Below, one piece after another: positions 32,218-42,522 of a stretch of 64,000 bases of DNA; position 1 is the first letter of the stretch; every line of letters starts with the position of its first letter. Below the pieces are notes generated by a model. That model did not search any database. It was not told the origin of the DNA and was given only the letters and a program-made list of their open reading frames with translations. Both the position numbers and the translations under genes were made by a program. This DNA is from Porphyra umbilicalis. Taxonomy: Eukaryota > Rhodophyta > Bangiophyceae > Bangiales > Bangiaceae. The stretch lies in assembly GCA_002049455.2 (NCBI GenBank), contig KV918790.1, positions 365,721 through 429,720 of the forward strand, read 5' to 3'.

Positions 32218-32619
32218 ATCTCGGGGAGATTGGATTCGGTCGGGGGCGGGGCTTTTCCCCAGTGGTTTTCCCAACCCCCCTACTACTTGTTTGAACTTTT
32301 CGCTTTGGAGGGATTTATCAGTTTGACGCATTTAGGGCGGCTACTTTGGCCGCCGGCGTTCGGGTTTGGGAGGGGTTTATTGAGAGCGGGGACGCCGTCC
32401 CAGTAGCCGTTTGATAAAACCAACTGTGCTTTGGACTACGATTCCCCCCTGGGCTTCGCCGTGATCCTCTCCTCCCGTTGGGGGAAGGCTGGGCTGTGGG
32501 TCGATTTCCGGGGCAGTTCCTTCGACGGACCGAGCTGATCAAGAGGTCACTTCGGCCGGACGACGAACCACCGTGGTGGTGCCTAGAACCGCTTCAATTT
32601 CTGGTGGAGCAGCAGGGGA
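32218..32619 (+). mobile_element. 5' LTR of a truncated second-family Gypsy element
   Basis: It is about 98% identical to 30010-30412. It is followed by a leader of about 120 bp and an ATG-initiated gag-like frame, so it behaves as a 5' LTR. I could not assign the primer-binding site. Confidence 0.8.
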
Positions 32620-32740
32620 TTCAGGCCGTTGCCACGCCCGTACCGGGTAGCCGGTTCTCCGATTGTTTGTTGGTTTGTTGAGTTCAAGACGACATGGATC
32701 TCCGCGTCGGTCTGAAGTCAATTACCGCACGGCCACTACG

Positions 32741-33118
32741 ATGGCGTCGCACCCCGACCTTCTCAAGCTGGACGCGATCGCTAGCGGCATGCCGGCGGGT
32801 ACATCCGAGGTGACTTCAGCGGTGGCTGCGACACGGGAATCCGCGGGTGGATCAGGGATTCCCTTCACTTCGCCTCGGCCATTGGCGGACCTCGTAAGCG
32901 AAACGGTTCGGTGGTTCCCCCCGGGGGCCGATGCCCTTCTTCCTCTACGTCACGACGAACGGACGGGATTGGAGGATGAAGGTCAGGGTCTGGCGACGTC
33001 TCTTGCGATGGCAGATTTGGACACGGCGCTGTCGACGTTCCGCGAGTCATTATTGGCCGACGTTTCTCGGGTCATCGCTGCGAGCCCCGCGGGTTCTGCT
33101 CAAGATGTCCCCCGCTGA
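32741..33118 (+). pseudogene. Truncated gag-like N-terminus
   Basis: From ATG 32741 a 125-residue frame (begins MASHPDLLKLDAIASGMP) has the acidic, helical make-up of a retroelement gag leader and follows the LTR. It ends where the sequence switches to inverted LTR at about 33109. I infer gag from position; no capsid motif is seen. Confidence 0.5.
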
Positions 33119-34086
33119 TCCACCAGAAAATGTAGCGGTTCTAAGCACGACCACGGTGGTTCGTCGTCCGGCCGAAGTGACCTCTTGATCAGCTCGGTCC
33201 GTCGAAGGAACTGCCCCGGAAATCGACCCACAGCCCAGCCTTCCCCGGATGGGAGGAGACGATCACGGTAAAGCCTAGGGGAAATCGTCTGCGGGTGGTA
33301 CGTCGTGGAGTACCGGTTGGAGATCCCGAGGAGCGAGCAAACCCCTTGGAAGAACGTGGAGCGGAGCTTGGGGCCATTGTCCGATAACACCGTTGCCGGG
33401 GGTCCGTACGCCGCCACCCAGTTGTCCAAAAAGGCTGCCGCGATGGTCTCCGCGTCAATCCTCTGGAGGGGGATGGCCCGCGTCATCTTGGAGAAGCGGT
33501 CCACGATGACCAACAGGTGTTCGTTTCCCGCCGCCGTCCGGGGGAGGGGGCCGAGCAGGTCCATACACAGATCTGTCAGCGGTTCCGTCAGGGGAAAGGT
33601 CTTGAGGTAGTTGGTCTTGCGTCGCTTGCCGACGCGGTTCCTCGCGCACTGCGTGCAGTTGGCCACGAAGGCGTAGACGTCCACCACCATTGATTCCCAA
33701 TAAAACAACCGTCGCATCGACGTGTACATCTTGATCGCCCCAGGGTGCCCGGCTTGCGGGGGGTAGTGCTCCCACATCATCACCCCGTAGCGCATGTGAG
33801 TCGGCACGTAGACTTGCGCGGCCCCATCCAACGGCGCCGTGCGCACCAACAGGCCATTCGGGTCCTCGTGGAACCGCGACTTGTCGTTGCCGTCCATTAC
33901 CGCGCGAACATCCTTGCACCGTCCGTCCTCCGCTGCCCCTCGAGGAGCTTGGCGAGCGTCAGGGGGGCTAGGAGTCCGGCGGTAACTGCGACGCGGCCGA
34001 CGAGTTGGGCAAAGCCAGACAGGGTACCGCGTCCGGTATCGTGAGAGCTTGCTGGTCTGGACAGACAGTCGCGAGTTGGTACGCAT
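33109..34086 (-). pseudogene. Gypsy integrase fragment fused to LTR sequence
   Basis: On the minus strand the frame contains the HHCC finger (EHYPPQAGHPG ... NCTQCARNR) and the first two catalytic aspartates in CMDLLGPL and VLSDNGP. It stops after TTYHPQT, before the third catalytic residue. At about 33288 it switches into LTR sequence (33109-33288) in the same frame. The piece is inverted relative to the LTR and gag at 32218-33118. The whole is a collapsed head-to-head rearrangement and cannot encode an active integrase. Confidence 0.88.
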
Positions 34087-34242
34087 TTTATTTGTCCCTT
34101 CCGAGCGTGCTGCAAAAAGGTTTTGACCAGGAAAACTGGGTTGCGTAAAATCGTCAATTGGCCGATTTCTTGGGCGTCTGAGTATCTACGAACTAAAATT
34201 TTCGCGCGTATACGCACTTTCTTGGTACGCTTGGGAACCCCT

Positions 34243-34934
34243 GATGTCTATCGGGAGCCCATGGAGCCAAATCGGGGGGCATTGAGCTATAGCCATCGCC
34301 ATATTTGCACGGGATGGCTTTCTGTTTGGCGATCGCCAAAGCGATAGCCATATGACAGTGCCAATCATATGCCTTCCATCTCGCGAGATCCGGGAAGTTC
34401 TCATATGATCGGTTCGAACTTGTCCGGCAGCGAGTCCCTCTGTGGCAAGTATTGAACTGGGATAGCGTAGACGCCGCCGTCGATCCCACCGCAGGGCGTT
34501 AACAGGCCCACCACGCGCATCTCAAGCCATGCATTCCACAGAGACCCAGTGCGCAACAGCATTCTCCCTATCCCCCCCCGGGCGTCTCGTTGGTCGGGCG
34601 CATGCAGCGGCGGGCCATGCATTGGTGGCGACCCTGTGCCAGGTGCAGTCCAGCACCAGTCCCTGATCACCTCGTGGGGGGCGGTTGCTGCAGCGCACCG
34701 TGCCACCCTGCAGCAATGAGCGTGGTGGGTGCTGTCTCGCATTCAACAACAAGCGGCACCGGCGGCGAATGGAACCGGTTGGGGGAACGGACGCGCTATC
34801 CTGCTATGGGATTTGGAGGACTGCGAGGATGAAGTGCGACATGGAAGCGAATTGACCGATAGACATGCGCACGAGCGATAGCCCAAATATGTAGCGATAT
34901 GACGATCGCATTTGGCGCACCGATAGACGAGCTC
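34243..34934 (-). mobile_element. Harbinger-like non-autonomous element, truncated copy
   Basis: It is homologous over most of its length, in inverse orientation, to 35232-35978. Its intact end is GAGCTCGTCTATCGGTGCGC read from 34934 leftwards. The opposite end stops near gatagacatc, so the terminal repeat is lost. No transposase is encoded. Confidence 0.75.
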
Positions 34935-34936
34935 TG

Positions 34937-35109
34937 TTGCTGTCTTCCCAATTTTGGCCGATGTGGTCGAAATCAAGACAGGGTCTCGGTCAACTGCCCA
35001 TTGGTCAAAACGGCTTTATCCGGCTGAATGGATGGCTAAGAAAGTGTTTCGCACAGTTGATCACCCCTCTTGACATCGACAGCATCGGCCAAAATTGGGA
35101 AGACAGCAA
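34937..35109. mobile_element. Short element with perfect 27-bp inverted ends
   Basis: The arms 34937-34963 and 35083-35109 are perfect inverse complements over 27 bp and enclose 119 bp. It lies between two oppositely oriented Harbinger-like copies. I see no clear target duplication. The transcript could fold into a long hairpin. Confidence 0.8.
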
Positions 35110-35168
35110 TAATACCCTTCCTTCTTGACTCTGACGCAGCGTCAGCCCGACTCATCGAGCTCACGACG

Positions 35169-35230
35169 AGGGTTGCACACGACGCCGCTATATCGGGGGC
35201 GTCAGGGGCGCGCGACGGATAAGACGCCTT
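35169..35230 (-). repeat. 62-bp dispersed repeat, copy 2
   Basis: This is the inverted partner of 9450-9511. It abuts the left end of the Harbinger-like element, so that element probably inserted into or beside it. Confidence 0.7.
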
Positions 35231-35231
35231 A

Positions 35232-35978
35232 GAGCACGTCTATCGGTGCGCCAAATGCCATCGCCATATCGCCATATATTTTGGCTATCGCTCGTGCGCA
35301 TGTCTATTGGTCAATTCCCATCCATGGCGAACTTCATTCTCACAGTCCTCCGAATCACAGAGCAGGACAGCGCGGCCGTTCCATCAGCCGGCTCCATCGG
35401 CCGCCTGTGTCGCATGTTTTTGACTGCGATACAGCACCCACCACGCTCGCTGTAGCACGGTGGCACAGTGTGCTGCAGCCACCCTCCCTTTTGACGTGAT
35501 CAGCGACAGGTGGTGCATTGAACCTGGCACTGGCTCGCCATCTTTTTGTTGCCCGCCGCTGTACGCGCCCGACCGCACGCGGTCCCTGTCGCTGCGCTGG
35601 TGCCGCACGTCCACCCCCCCCCCCCGTCCACACATTGTGCTTCTATCCTTGTTCCCCCCCCCCGCGTGCGCGTGGTGGGTTCTTCGGCGCCGTGCGACAG
35701 GATTGACGACGACGTCCGCATTCTCCGAGTTCAATGCTTGCCACTATGCGAGGCGCTGCTTGACAAGTCCGACCCGATCTCAAGAAAACTACTCGTATCT
35801 CGCGCAATCGAAAGCATATGATTGGCTCTTGCATATGGCTATCGCTTTGGCGATCGCCAAACAGAATGCAAATTTGGCGATGGCTATGGCTCAATGCCCC
35901 CCGATATGGCTCAATGGGTTCCCGATAGACATGCCCTTAGCTATAATGTGGCGATTTGGCGCACCGATAGACGTGCTC
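35232..35978 (+). mobile_element. Harbinger-like MITE with 3-bp TTA duplication
   Basis: The 747-bp element has terminal inverted repeats starting GAGCACGTCTATCGGTGCGC and ending in the exact inverse. It is flanked by TTA on both sides (35229-35231, 35979-35981). A 3-bp T-W-A duplication and GAGCA-type ends fit the PIF/Harbinger superfamily. Internal subterminal motifs such as ggctatcgctttggcgatcgcc occur near the end. There is no transposase. Confidence 0.85.
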
Positions 35979-35981
35979 TTA

Positions 35982-36909
35982 CTGATGCCCTATTAGGCAG
36001 CCAGAACGCCCTCAGGACGCCCCAAGTAGCACCCTCAATATTCGCAATATAAGTCAAGTGGCACCCACACTATGCTTTCATATGTAATGTTTGCATCAAG
36101 ACTGGGTGCCTGTCCCCAACTAAGGTGCACAGCCGCCACCTGCTGAATTATGTAGACCCCCCTGAACAATTTCTCTTCGCGACGCCTTGCGGACGCCCTT
36201 TTGAGTTGGGGCGTTAGGGGCGCACGACGCCCAAATGACGCCCTAGTGGCGCCCTCAACGACGCCCGTAACGAGGCCCCGGGCGTTCTGAGCAACAGTAC
36301 TTAGCATGTTACCTGAGCCTCATTCTGGGCCTAGGGCATGGACAAGGATTTACACAAAGGATGCAGCATCAATTGGATATGAGAAGAATCTTGTGGCACC
36401 TCGAACGCCACCAAGGGCCACGAGCACCTCACATCTTGCCCGACTTGATCGATGGTGTCGCGGACCTGTGACATGGGGTCGTGCACGGGAGCTCGAGGGG
36501 ACGCGTCACCCCGACTGCGGGGCCACGCGGTGGCCCCAGAACTCCCGCCACTGCCAGCCTCACCGGCTCGACTGTGGTCCGCGGTCTTTTGCACACCACC
36601 CAAGGCTTCTGCAAGTGGCAGCTGCCCCCAATCGTCTGGTGAGGTGCCGAGCGATGGGAGGAGACTGACCGGCGGTCGCACAACCCGTACCAACCTCTGG
36701 TTTCCGGGACTGTGAGGTGCCGTCGAGGGCCCGGGGAGGGTGGGGCAGAGCATCGGTAGTACATAGGCCAGTCGCCGCACGCCGCGCGGGACATCGTGCT
36801 GTTGCCCCGCGGAGGGCAATTGCGAGGCGACGGCGTGTCGAAGCGGCAGAGGATCAAGGGGAAGAGGTAACGCGGGCTATCCGGGCTCACGCACGCGTGG
36901 GCACCCACG
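35982..36909. other. Intergenic, no gene recognised
   Basis: Around 36180-36290 there is a cluster of gacgccc/ggcgcc-type short repeats. The rest has open frames on both strands without recognisable motifs. The 3' part is the presumed promoter of the GT4 gene. Confidence 0.5.
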
Positions 36910-39050
36910 ATGAATCGCGTTTCATCATTTCTCCAGCTCGCCGAGGCTGCCAAGGGCAATGCTGACCTCCCGGCCGGCGCGGACCCGTATGAGGACTTCG
37001 ACTTCTCGCCGTACTTGAGCGCGGAGCAGACAGAGGAGGATCTACGCAAGACATGGAGGGTGTTCACCAAGGTCAAGGTACGTTGCTCTGATGCCTTTTA
37101 TCGCATGGAGATTCTTTCGTCATCCTTGTTGAACATTGTAGCCATAGGAGAGAGTGGCCCGTCGGTTTGGCGCCCGCTTGAGTCTGCCGTCCCGCCATAG
37201 CGTCGCCGAGTTGTGAGAGAAGCTCCTGTTCTCTTGCTGACAGTGGTGACCGTGCCTTTTTCTGGCCTCTTTCACGCTGTGTGCTTTTTTTCCTGCAGGA
37301 CGTCCTCGATGATGGCCGTCGCCTGGAGAACGCGTCGTGGCGCCTGTGGTTCCGCGAGCGCAACAAGGCCACGGCGGCAGCTGCCAGCGAGGGGTTGGAT
37401 GGGGCCCCTAGCGGCATCCGGAAGCCCTCATCGGTCCCCACCGAGGCGGAGAGTGCCGCTGCCTTGAACAACTTGCAGATGAAAGACCTCAGCCTGGAGA
37501 AGTCGCTCGCCCGTGCGGAGAACAACACGCAACGGATGGTCGGTGACATGTTTGGCGGCGGCTCTGGCGGCGGCGCGAGCAAGGATGGTGTGGAGGCGGC
37601 CAACGCAGAGATGCGTGCCAAGGTGGAGCGCACTCGCCGCCTGCTGTCGTTGCTGTCCAAACACGCCCTTGGCGATGACCCTGCGCTTGTCGACGACCTG
37701 CTCGCGTGGGTGCACATCGATGTGCTGTCGTCGGCGGAGGTCAAGACCACCACCACCGCGCCCAAGGCCAAGGACGGGTCGGCAGACGTTGTCGCAGCCG
37801 CTGAGGCAATCCTCCCCCGCGATGCGGCAGCTGCCCGCGAGTTCCTGAGCAACTCAGGCGTGCAGGCCCGCAAGCGGGCGGCGGCCTTTGGCCATTCGCT
37901 GGAGCGCAATGGCGCCAATAACTTCCTTCTGTACCTGCTCCGCGAGCTCCGCGACGACCTGTCCTTCGACGTGTTTTCACCCAAGGACGGTCCAATGCGC
38001 GGGGACTACGCCTCACTGGGTATTGCTGTACGCGTCCTTGACTCCAAGGCCACTGACTACCCGCAACAGCTGCGTACGGCACTGTCGGATTATGACTACG
38101 TCGTGGCCAACACGATCATGTCTGCGCCGGTGGTGAACGTGGCGGCCATGATGAAGCTGCCGACCCTGACCGTCATCCACGAGGCGTGGCGGCCTAAGGA
38201 GATGGACTACTATGCCAAGGAGGTGTTCCTCATGCCCCATCTCGGCAAGGCGGAGATTACCGCGGCCTTTAGTGCTGCTTCCCGGATCGTGTTTCCTGCA
38301 GAGGTCCAGAAGCGGTGCTACGACGGGCTCTACACGGAGGAGGCGGCCTCGGTCGTGTACAACGGTATTCCCTTGAAGTCCATCAACGCCTTCCGCAAGG
38401 TGCAGTCGCGTGCGTCGGTTCGTGCCGGCCTCGGCTACAATGCTGATGACATGGTGCTTGTCCAGCTTGGCACCGTGTGCAAGCGCAAGGGCCAGCTGGT
38501 CACGGCCCAGGCTTTCTCCAAGCTGAATCAGTCGATCGGCGCGAGCTGTGGCAAACAACTGAAGTTGCTCATGGTCGGTGCGCGCTACATCCGCCAGCAC
38601 GAGATTGACTACATCGACTCGATCAAGGAAGAGCTTGAGTCGTCGGGCTGTCTGGATGCGGTGACCATCCTGGACGTCAAGAAGAACGTGCTGCCCTATT
38701 ATCTGGCCGCCGACATGATCCTGTGCCCTTCCCTGAACGAGGTGCTCCCGCTGGTCATTTGCGAGGCGATGGCCTTTGAGCGTCCGGTTATCGCCACGGC
38801 CATTGACGGCATCCCCGAGGCGCTTGACGACGGCGTTGAAGGCTTCCTCATTCCCCCAGACAACGCCGGCGCCCTCACCGAGGCCATGGCCAAGCTGGTC
38901 TGCGATGAGGACTTGAGAAGGGATATGGGTCAGCGTGGCCGCGCCCGCGTCCTCTCCCAGTTCTCGTTTGAGACGATGTCTTCCCGCTACCGGGACATCA
39001 TCAAGTCGGACCTGGGCAGCCTGGAGGCCCCACCGCTGGCGCTCGAGTAG
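36910..39050 (+). CDS. GT4-family glycosyltransferase with N-terminal RLENxSWRLW domain, two exons
   Basis: Exon 1 is 36910-37077 and exon 2 37299-39050. The 221-bp intron begins GTACGT, ends TTTCCTGCAG and keeps phase 0, giving 639 residues. Near the exon joint the block GRRLENASWRLWFRE matches the short N-terminal domain (DUF1752 type) seen in fungal GATA-like regulators. The C-terminal half is a GT-B retaining glycosyltransferase: MKLPTLTVIHEAW, QLGTVCKRKGQ, and the donor-binding E-x7-E in NEVLPLVICEAMAFE, followed by GIPEALDDGVEGFL. It would transfer a sugar from a nucleotide sugar; acceptor unknown. No signal peptide is seen, so cytosolic action is inferred. A mainly helical linker separates the two parts. 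Confidence 0.9.
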
Positions 39051-39461
39051 ATTTGGGCTGGTCACGGGATTGGGGTGGTGGACTCAGGGTCACAGGTTGG
39101 CGTCTTTTGGGACGCGATGTACCCTGCTCGAGTGCTTGTGTATAATGAGGGGATGCTGCAGTGAGCTGTGTGCAGATGACTGCTCCCAATGCGCGGTCTC
39201 CACTGTGTTGGGCAGGTAAATCACGATTGGTGGTTGCCCATCCAGGTAGGCTCTTTCTTGTCCTTATTCACGAACGGTCGCGCACAAGTGCAATCAACAG
39301 AGCAACGACGCTGCTCACCCCTGCAAGGAATGCAGCGCCGGCAACAGAACACAACAAGCACAATCGACGACACAGTGCCGGCTTGCTCCACTTATATACA
39401 CGGGCCAAGCTGCTCCGACGCATGCCGATCGTGGGCACACAAGACGGTGAGCAGTCATGCA
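39051..39461. other. Intergenic between convergent genes
   Basis: This is the shared 3' region of the GT4 gene and the minus-strand membrane protein gene. No gene, repeat or hairpin was recognised. Confidence 0.5.
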
Positions 39462-41009
39462 CTACCACCCCGCAAAGAAACCCCCCCGCCGCCGGCTGCT
39501 CGATCGGAGTGCCTGCGACGCCGGGTGGCGCGCCCAGGTGCGGCCAGGCGCGTCGCGGTCGCTGACGAGGTCCCGCCCCCGCTCCACCTCGTCGTCCGAG
39601 CCATCGGTCACCGATCGGTCACTGCCTGCAAAGGCCGACTCGAACGGCTCGTCCTCCTCATCCTCCATGGACACCTTGACCGACGGGGCGGGTAGCGGAG
39701 GAGGGGCCATGGCAAAGCCGCCCTTGCCGCCAAAGTCGTCCAGCGCAGCGGCCTTGTCCGCCGCCGCCACTGCCTCCGCCTCGGCAGACGATCGCGAGTA
39801 GGCAAACGACGCAAACAGGCACGCGTAGGTTACGTAGTAGAGGAAGACGCAGCTGGGCAACTCGTCCTCGGTCCAAATGGGTGCCCACACCTTCATGTAC
39901 GCGTGTTGGCCGACGACAACGACGCTGAACGCCTCGCCCGCCGATGACAGCCTCGCGTCCGTGGCGAGCAGCAGGCGGAGCAGCACGACGACCGCAAAGG
40001 CGACGAGCACGACCAGCTGGAAGACAATGAACACGGCCTCGGCGCGCTCCCGCATCAGCGGCAGCGGGTCCCGCAGCAGCACCGCGTACCAGCCCGCCAG
40101 GAGGGCCCAGAGGCCCGCAAAAAAGATGTCGCCCGCCAGCACCAGCAGGCCGACGCTCAGCCGCCCGCGGAGGCGCTTGATCAAGTCCACGAGCAACGAC
40201 CCGGCCGTGACGATAAACGCGTACACGGTCAGCGAGACGGTGATGGACGTGAGCGCGTTGGTGTGCGCCATGCGGCCGCGAAAGTACAGGGCCGACTGCA
40301 GCTCCCGCTCCAGCGGCGGCAGCAGCGCGTGGACGGTGCGGTTGAACACCGCGTGCGGCAGCGGCCCGAGCTCCTCCGTCCGCGCGTCGAGGACGTCATA
40401 AATCGACGGGTGCGCGTACTGCGCCTCGGTGCGCTCATTCTCCTTGCGGACCGCCTCGAGTTGGGAGGTCAGGCCAGCCACCTCCTTGCGCAGCTCCTCA
40501 ATGCGCCGCAGCATCCGCGCCTTTTTCTGCTCCTTGTCAACGAGCACCGTCTGGGCGAGCCGCAGCTCCTCCTCCCGGCGCTCCTTTTGGCGGAGCTCCC
40601 AGTCGCGCCCGCGCTCCAAGCGGCGCACTTCCATCTCTGCCGCGTGGCGCTCCGACGACAGCTTCTCCGACCGGCTCCGCAGAGCCGCAATGGTCTTGTC
40701 CGCCACCACGTTTTCCTCCCGCAGCTGCCGCTCAATGGCGGTGAGGGCGTCCAAGCTCAGCGTGTCGAGCGCCGCGTCCATGGCGACGCGCGGGTCGGGG
40801 CCACCGCCGCCACCAGCGTCACCACCACCGCCGCCAGCGTCGTTTCCGAGCACGTCTTCGGCGCCATCGTCGCCACCCCCGTCGGCGCCGCCGCCGTCCG
40901 TCTGGGCGGCGCCGCCGGCGGGCAGGGCGAGCGCCACCGCCGCGACGCACAGGCCGCACAGCAGGGCAAACGCGAGCGCCGTCACCGTCGCCCGCCGCGA
41001 CCGCGCCAT
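39462..41009 (-). CDS. Coiled-coil multi-pass membrane protein, unrecognised
   Basis: From ATG 41009 the protein has 515 residues. A signal peptide (ALLCGLCVAAVALALPAGGAA) is followed by an acidic Gly-rich spacer, then a heptad-rich coiled coil of about 130 residues (ERQLREENVV ... EAVRKENERTEAQ). Four or five hydrophobic membrane segments follow, including SITVSLTVYAFIVTAGSLLV, VFIVFQLVVLVAFAVVVLLRL and CVFLYYVTYACLFASFAY. The tail is acidic and serine-rich. This order suggests a lumenal or extracellular coiled coil and a cytosolic tail. I do not recognise the family. A longer open frame upstream to 41045 lacks an earlier ATG-based signal peptide. Confidence 0.8.
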   Translation of the reverse strand: MARSRRATVTALAFALLCGLCVAAVALALPAGGAAQTDGGGADGGGDDGAEDVLGNDAGGGGGDAGGGGGPDPRVAMDAALDTLSLDALTAIERQLREENVVADKTIAALRSRSEKLSSERHAAEMEVRRLERGRDWELRQKERREEELRLAQTVLVDKEQKKARMLRRIEELRKEVAGLTSQLEAVRKENERTEAQYAHPSIYDVLDARTEELGPLPHAVFNRTVHALLPPLERELQSALYFRGRMAHTNALTSITVSLTVYAFIVTAGSLLVDLIKRLRGRLSVGLLVLAGDIFFAGLWALLAGWYAVLLRDPLPLMRERAEAVFIVFQLVVLVAFAVVVLLRLLLATDARLSSAGEAFSVVVVGQHAYMKVWAPIWTEDELPSCVFLYYVTYACLFASFAYSRSSAEAEAVAAADKAAALDDFGGKGGFAMAPPPLPAPSVKVSMEDEEDEPFESAFAGSDRSVTDGSDDEVERGRDLVSDRDAPGRTWARHPASQALRSSSRRRGGFFAGW

Positions 41010-42522
41010 AGCAGAGGAGGAAGGGTGGGAAGAACAAGGAGGCACGCGGCTACTGGGAAGGCATCAAAGGGCGGCAGCACGAGACGGAGAATGCTGGGGG
41101 GGGGCACCGACCACAAAAGGGGCGACGCACGGCGAGCCCTACCTCGCCACCCAGGCCAGAGCGTGTGGGGTTAGCAAGCCTGCCCCATGGACCGCCTGTG
41201 ACAGACCGCGCAGGCACCGCGTGGGGGCCTGGGCAGCAGCGGCCGACGCGCAGGGGCGGATGGGCGGCGCCGCGGCAGGTGGCGCGTCTCCCGCTTACGG
41301 CGGCTGGCTCAGCGCCGACAGTCCGGAGGCCGGGTCGGCACAGGCTGGGACCGGTACAGCCGCAGCCAGCAGCTCCATTGTAGTAAGGCCGCGCAGTTGA
41401 GCCACGACAGTGGGTGTGGGGATGGGGCGCGGAGTGACTGGGGCAGCAGTCAAGGCGTCCGCGGTGAAGGCGACATCCACGTCCGCCGAGACATGGAATT
41501 TGACAACTCGAATTCTACAGGTGTGGTTTGTAAAAACTCTTTTCGTTCCGCTATGTATTTGTGTATTTGATCCGATAAGAAGGCCCGCCAATTGTGGTTC
41601 CTTGAAAGGGCAGGAAGAGACGCCAACGCGAGCCGTGAACCCACCACGCGCTGGCCTCAGGGCGACGCTACGAACACACCCTTGCCAAGCGTCCACGTGC
41701 CGCCGCCGCGTTTGTCAAGCGCACACAGATCAGTCGGGGTCGTCTTGCTGTCAAGCGGTCGCCACCCACCACGGTCCCGAATGCGGTCCGTCTAAAAGAC
41801 CACAGCGAGCTTGTTGGTTGAAGCCTGTGGCGGACACGCGCATCACACGGAGGAACTACCCATACGCTTTGCTCTCGCAGGCGCTGCACGGCCTACGTGT
41901 CTCGATTGCGTCGGTGCTCGCGCGTCCCCTGGTTCGGGTGCTGTTGCATCATCACTGCGCGAGCCATCCCGTCTCTCACAACGGCGGTGACAAGATAGAG
42001 ATGATGCGTACACGGTCTAACGAGTGCGGGACCGGTGGCGCGCGGTCTCCGTCACGCACCGGAGCTCCATCGGCATTGCGATTCTCTACGTCGCTTTGTT
42101 TTCCCATCGCAATGCGTTGGCGGGCGTGCTCGCCGAGAATCCGCGCGTCGAGCCGGGCGGGCGGCCAAGCGGGGAAGGTCAACGTAGGACACTCCTGGAG
42201 GGGCCCCTCGGCTCGTTTCCAGAGGGGGCCCTCGTCGCAGCTGCGGCCTCCCCGCTAAATCGAATCCTGCACGGCGTCCCACACTACACCGGCGGCCGCC
42301 CGCCCTGCGCTCGTGCCCGGTCGGGCTTCCGCGCCCGCCGGCTGGTCGTCGATAAAGGCCCCCAGCACGTGCCTCGCCACGGACGCGACAAGCCACCAGC
42401 ACCGCAACGCGAGCAGGCGATCCCCCGGTACGCCCTCGTCCACGGCAGCATCGCGACGCCGCGCACAGACGAGCACCTGCTTCGGCACCCTCCACCCCCC
42501 GCCCGCCCGCCCCTCCACCACC
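41010..42522. other. Intergenic, divergent promoter region
   Basis: About 1.5 kb between two divergent genes. Open frames at 41410-42258 and on the opposite strand are Arg/Pro-rich and unrecognised. I support no gene. Confidence 0.5.
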
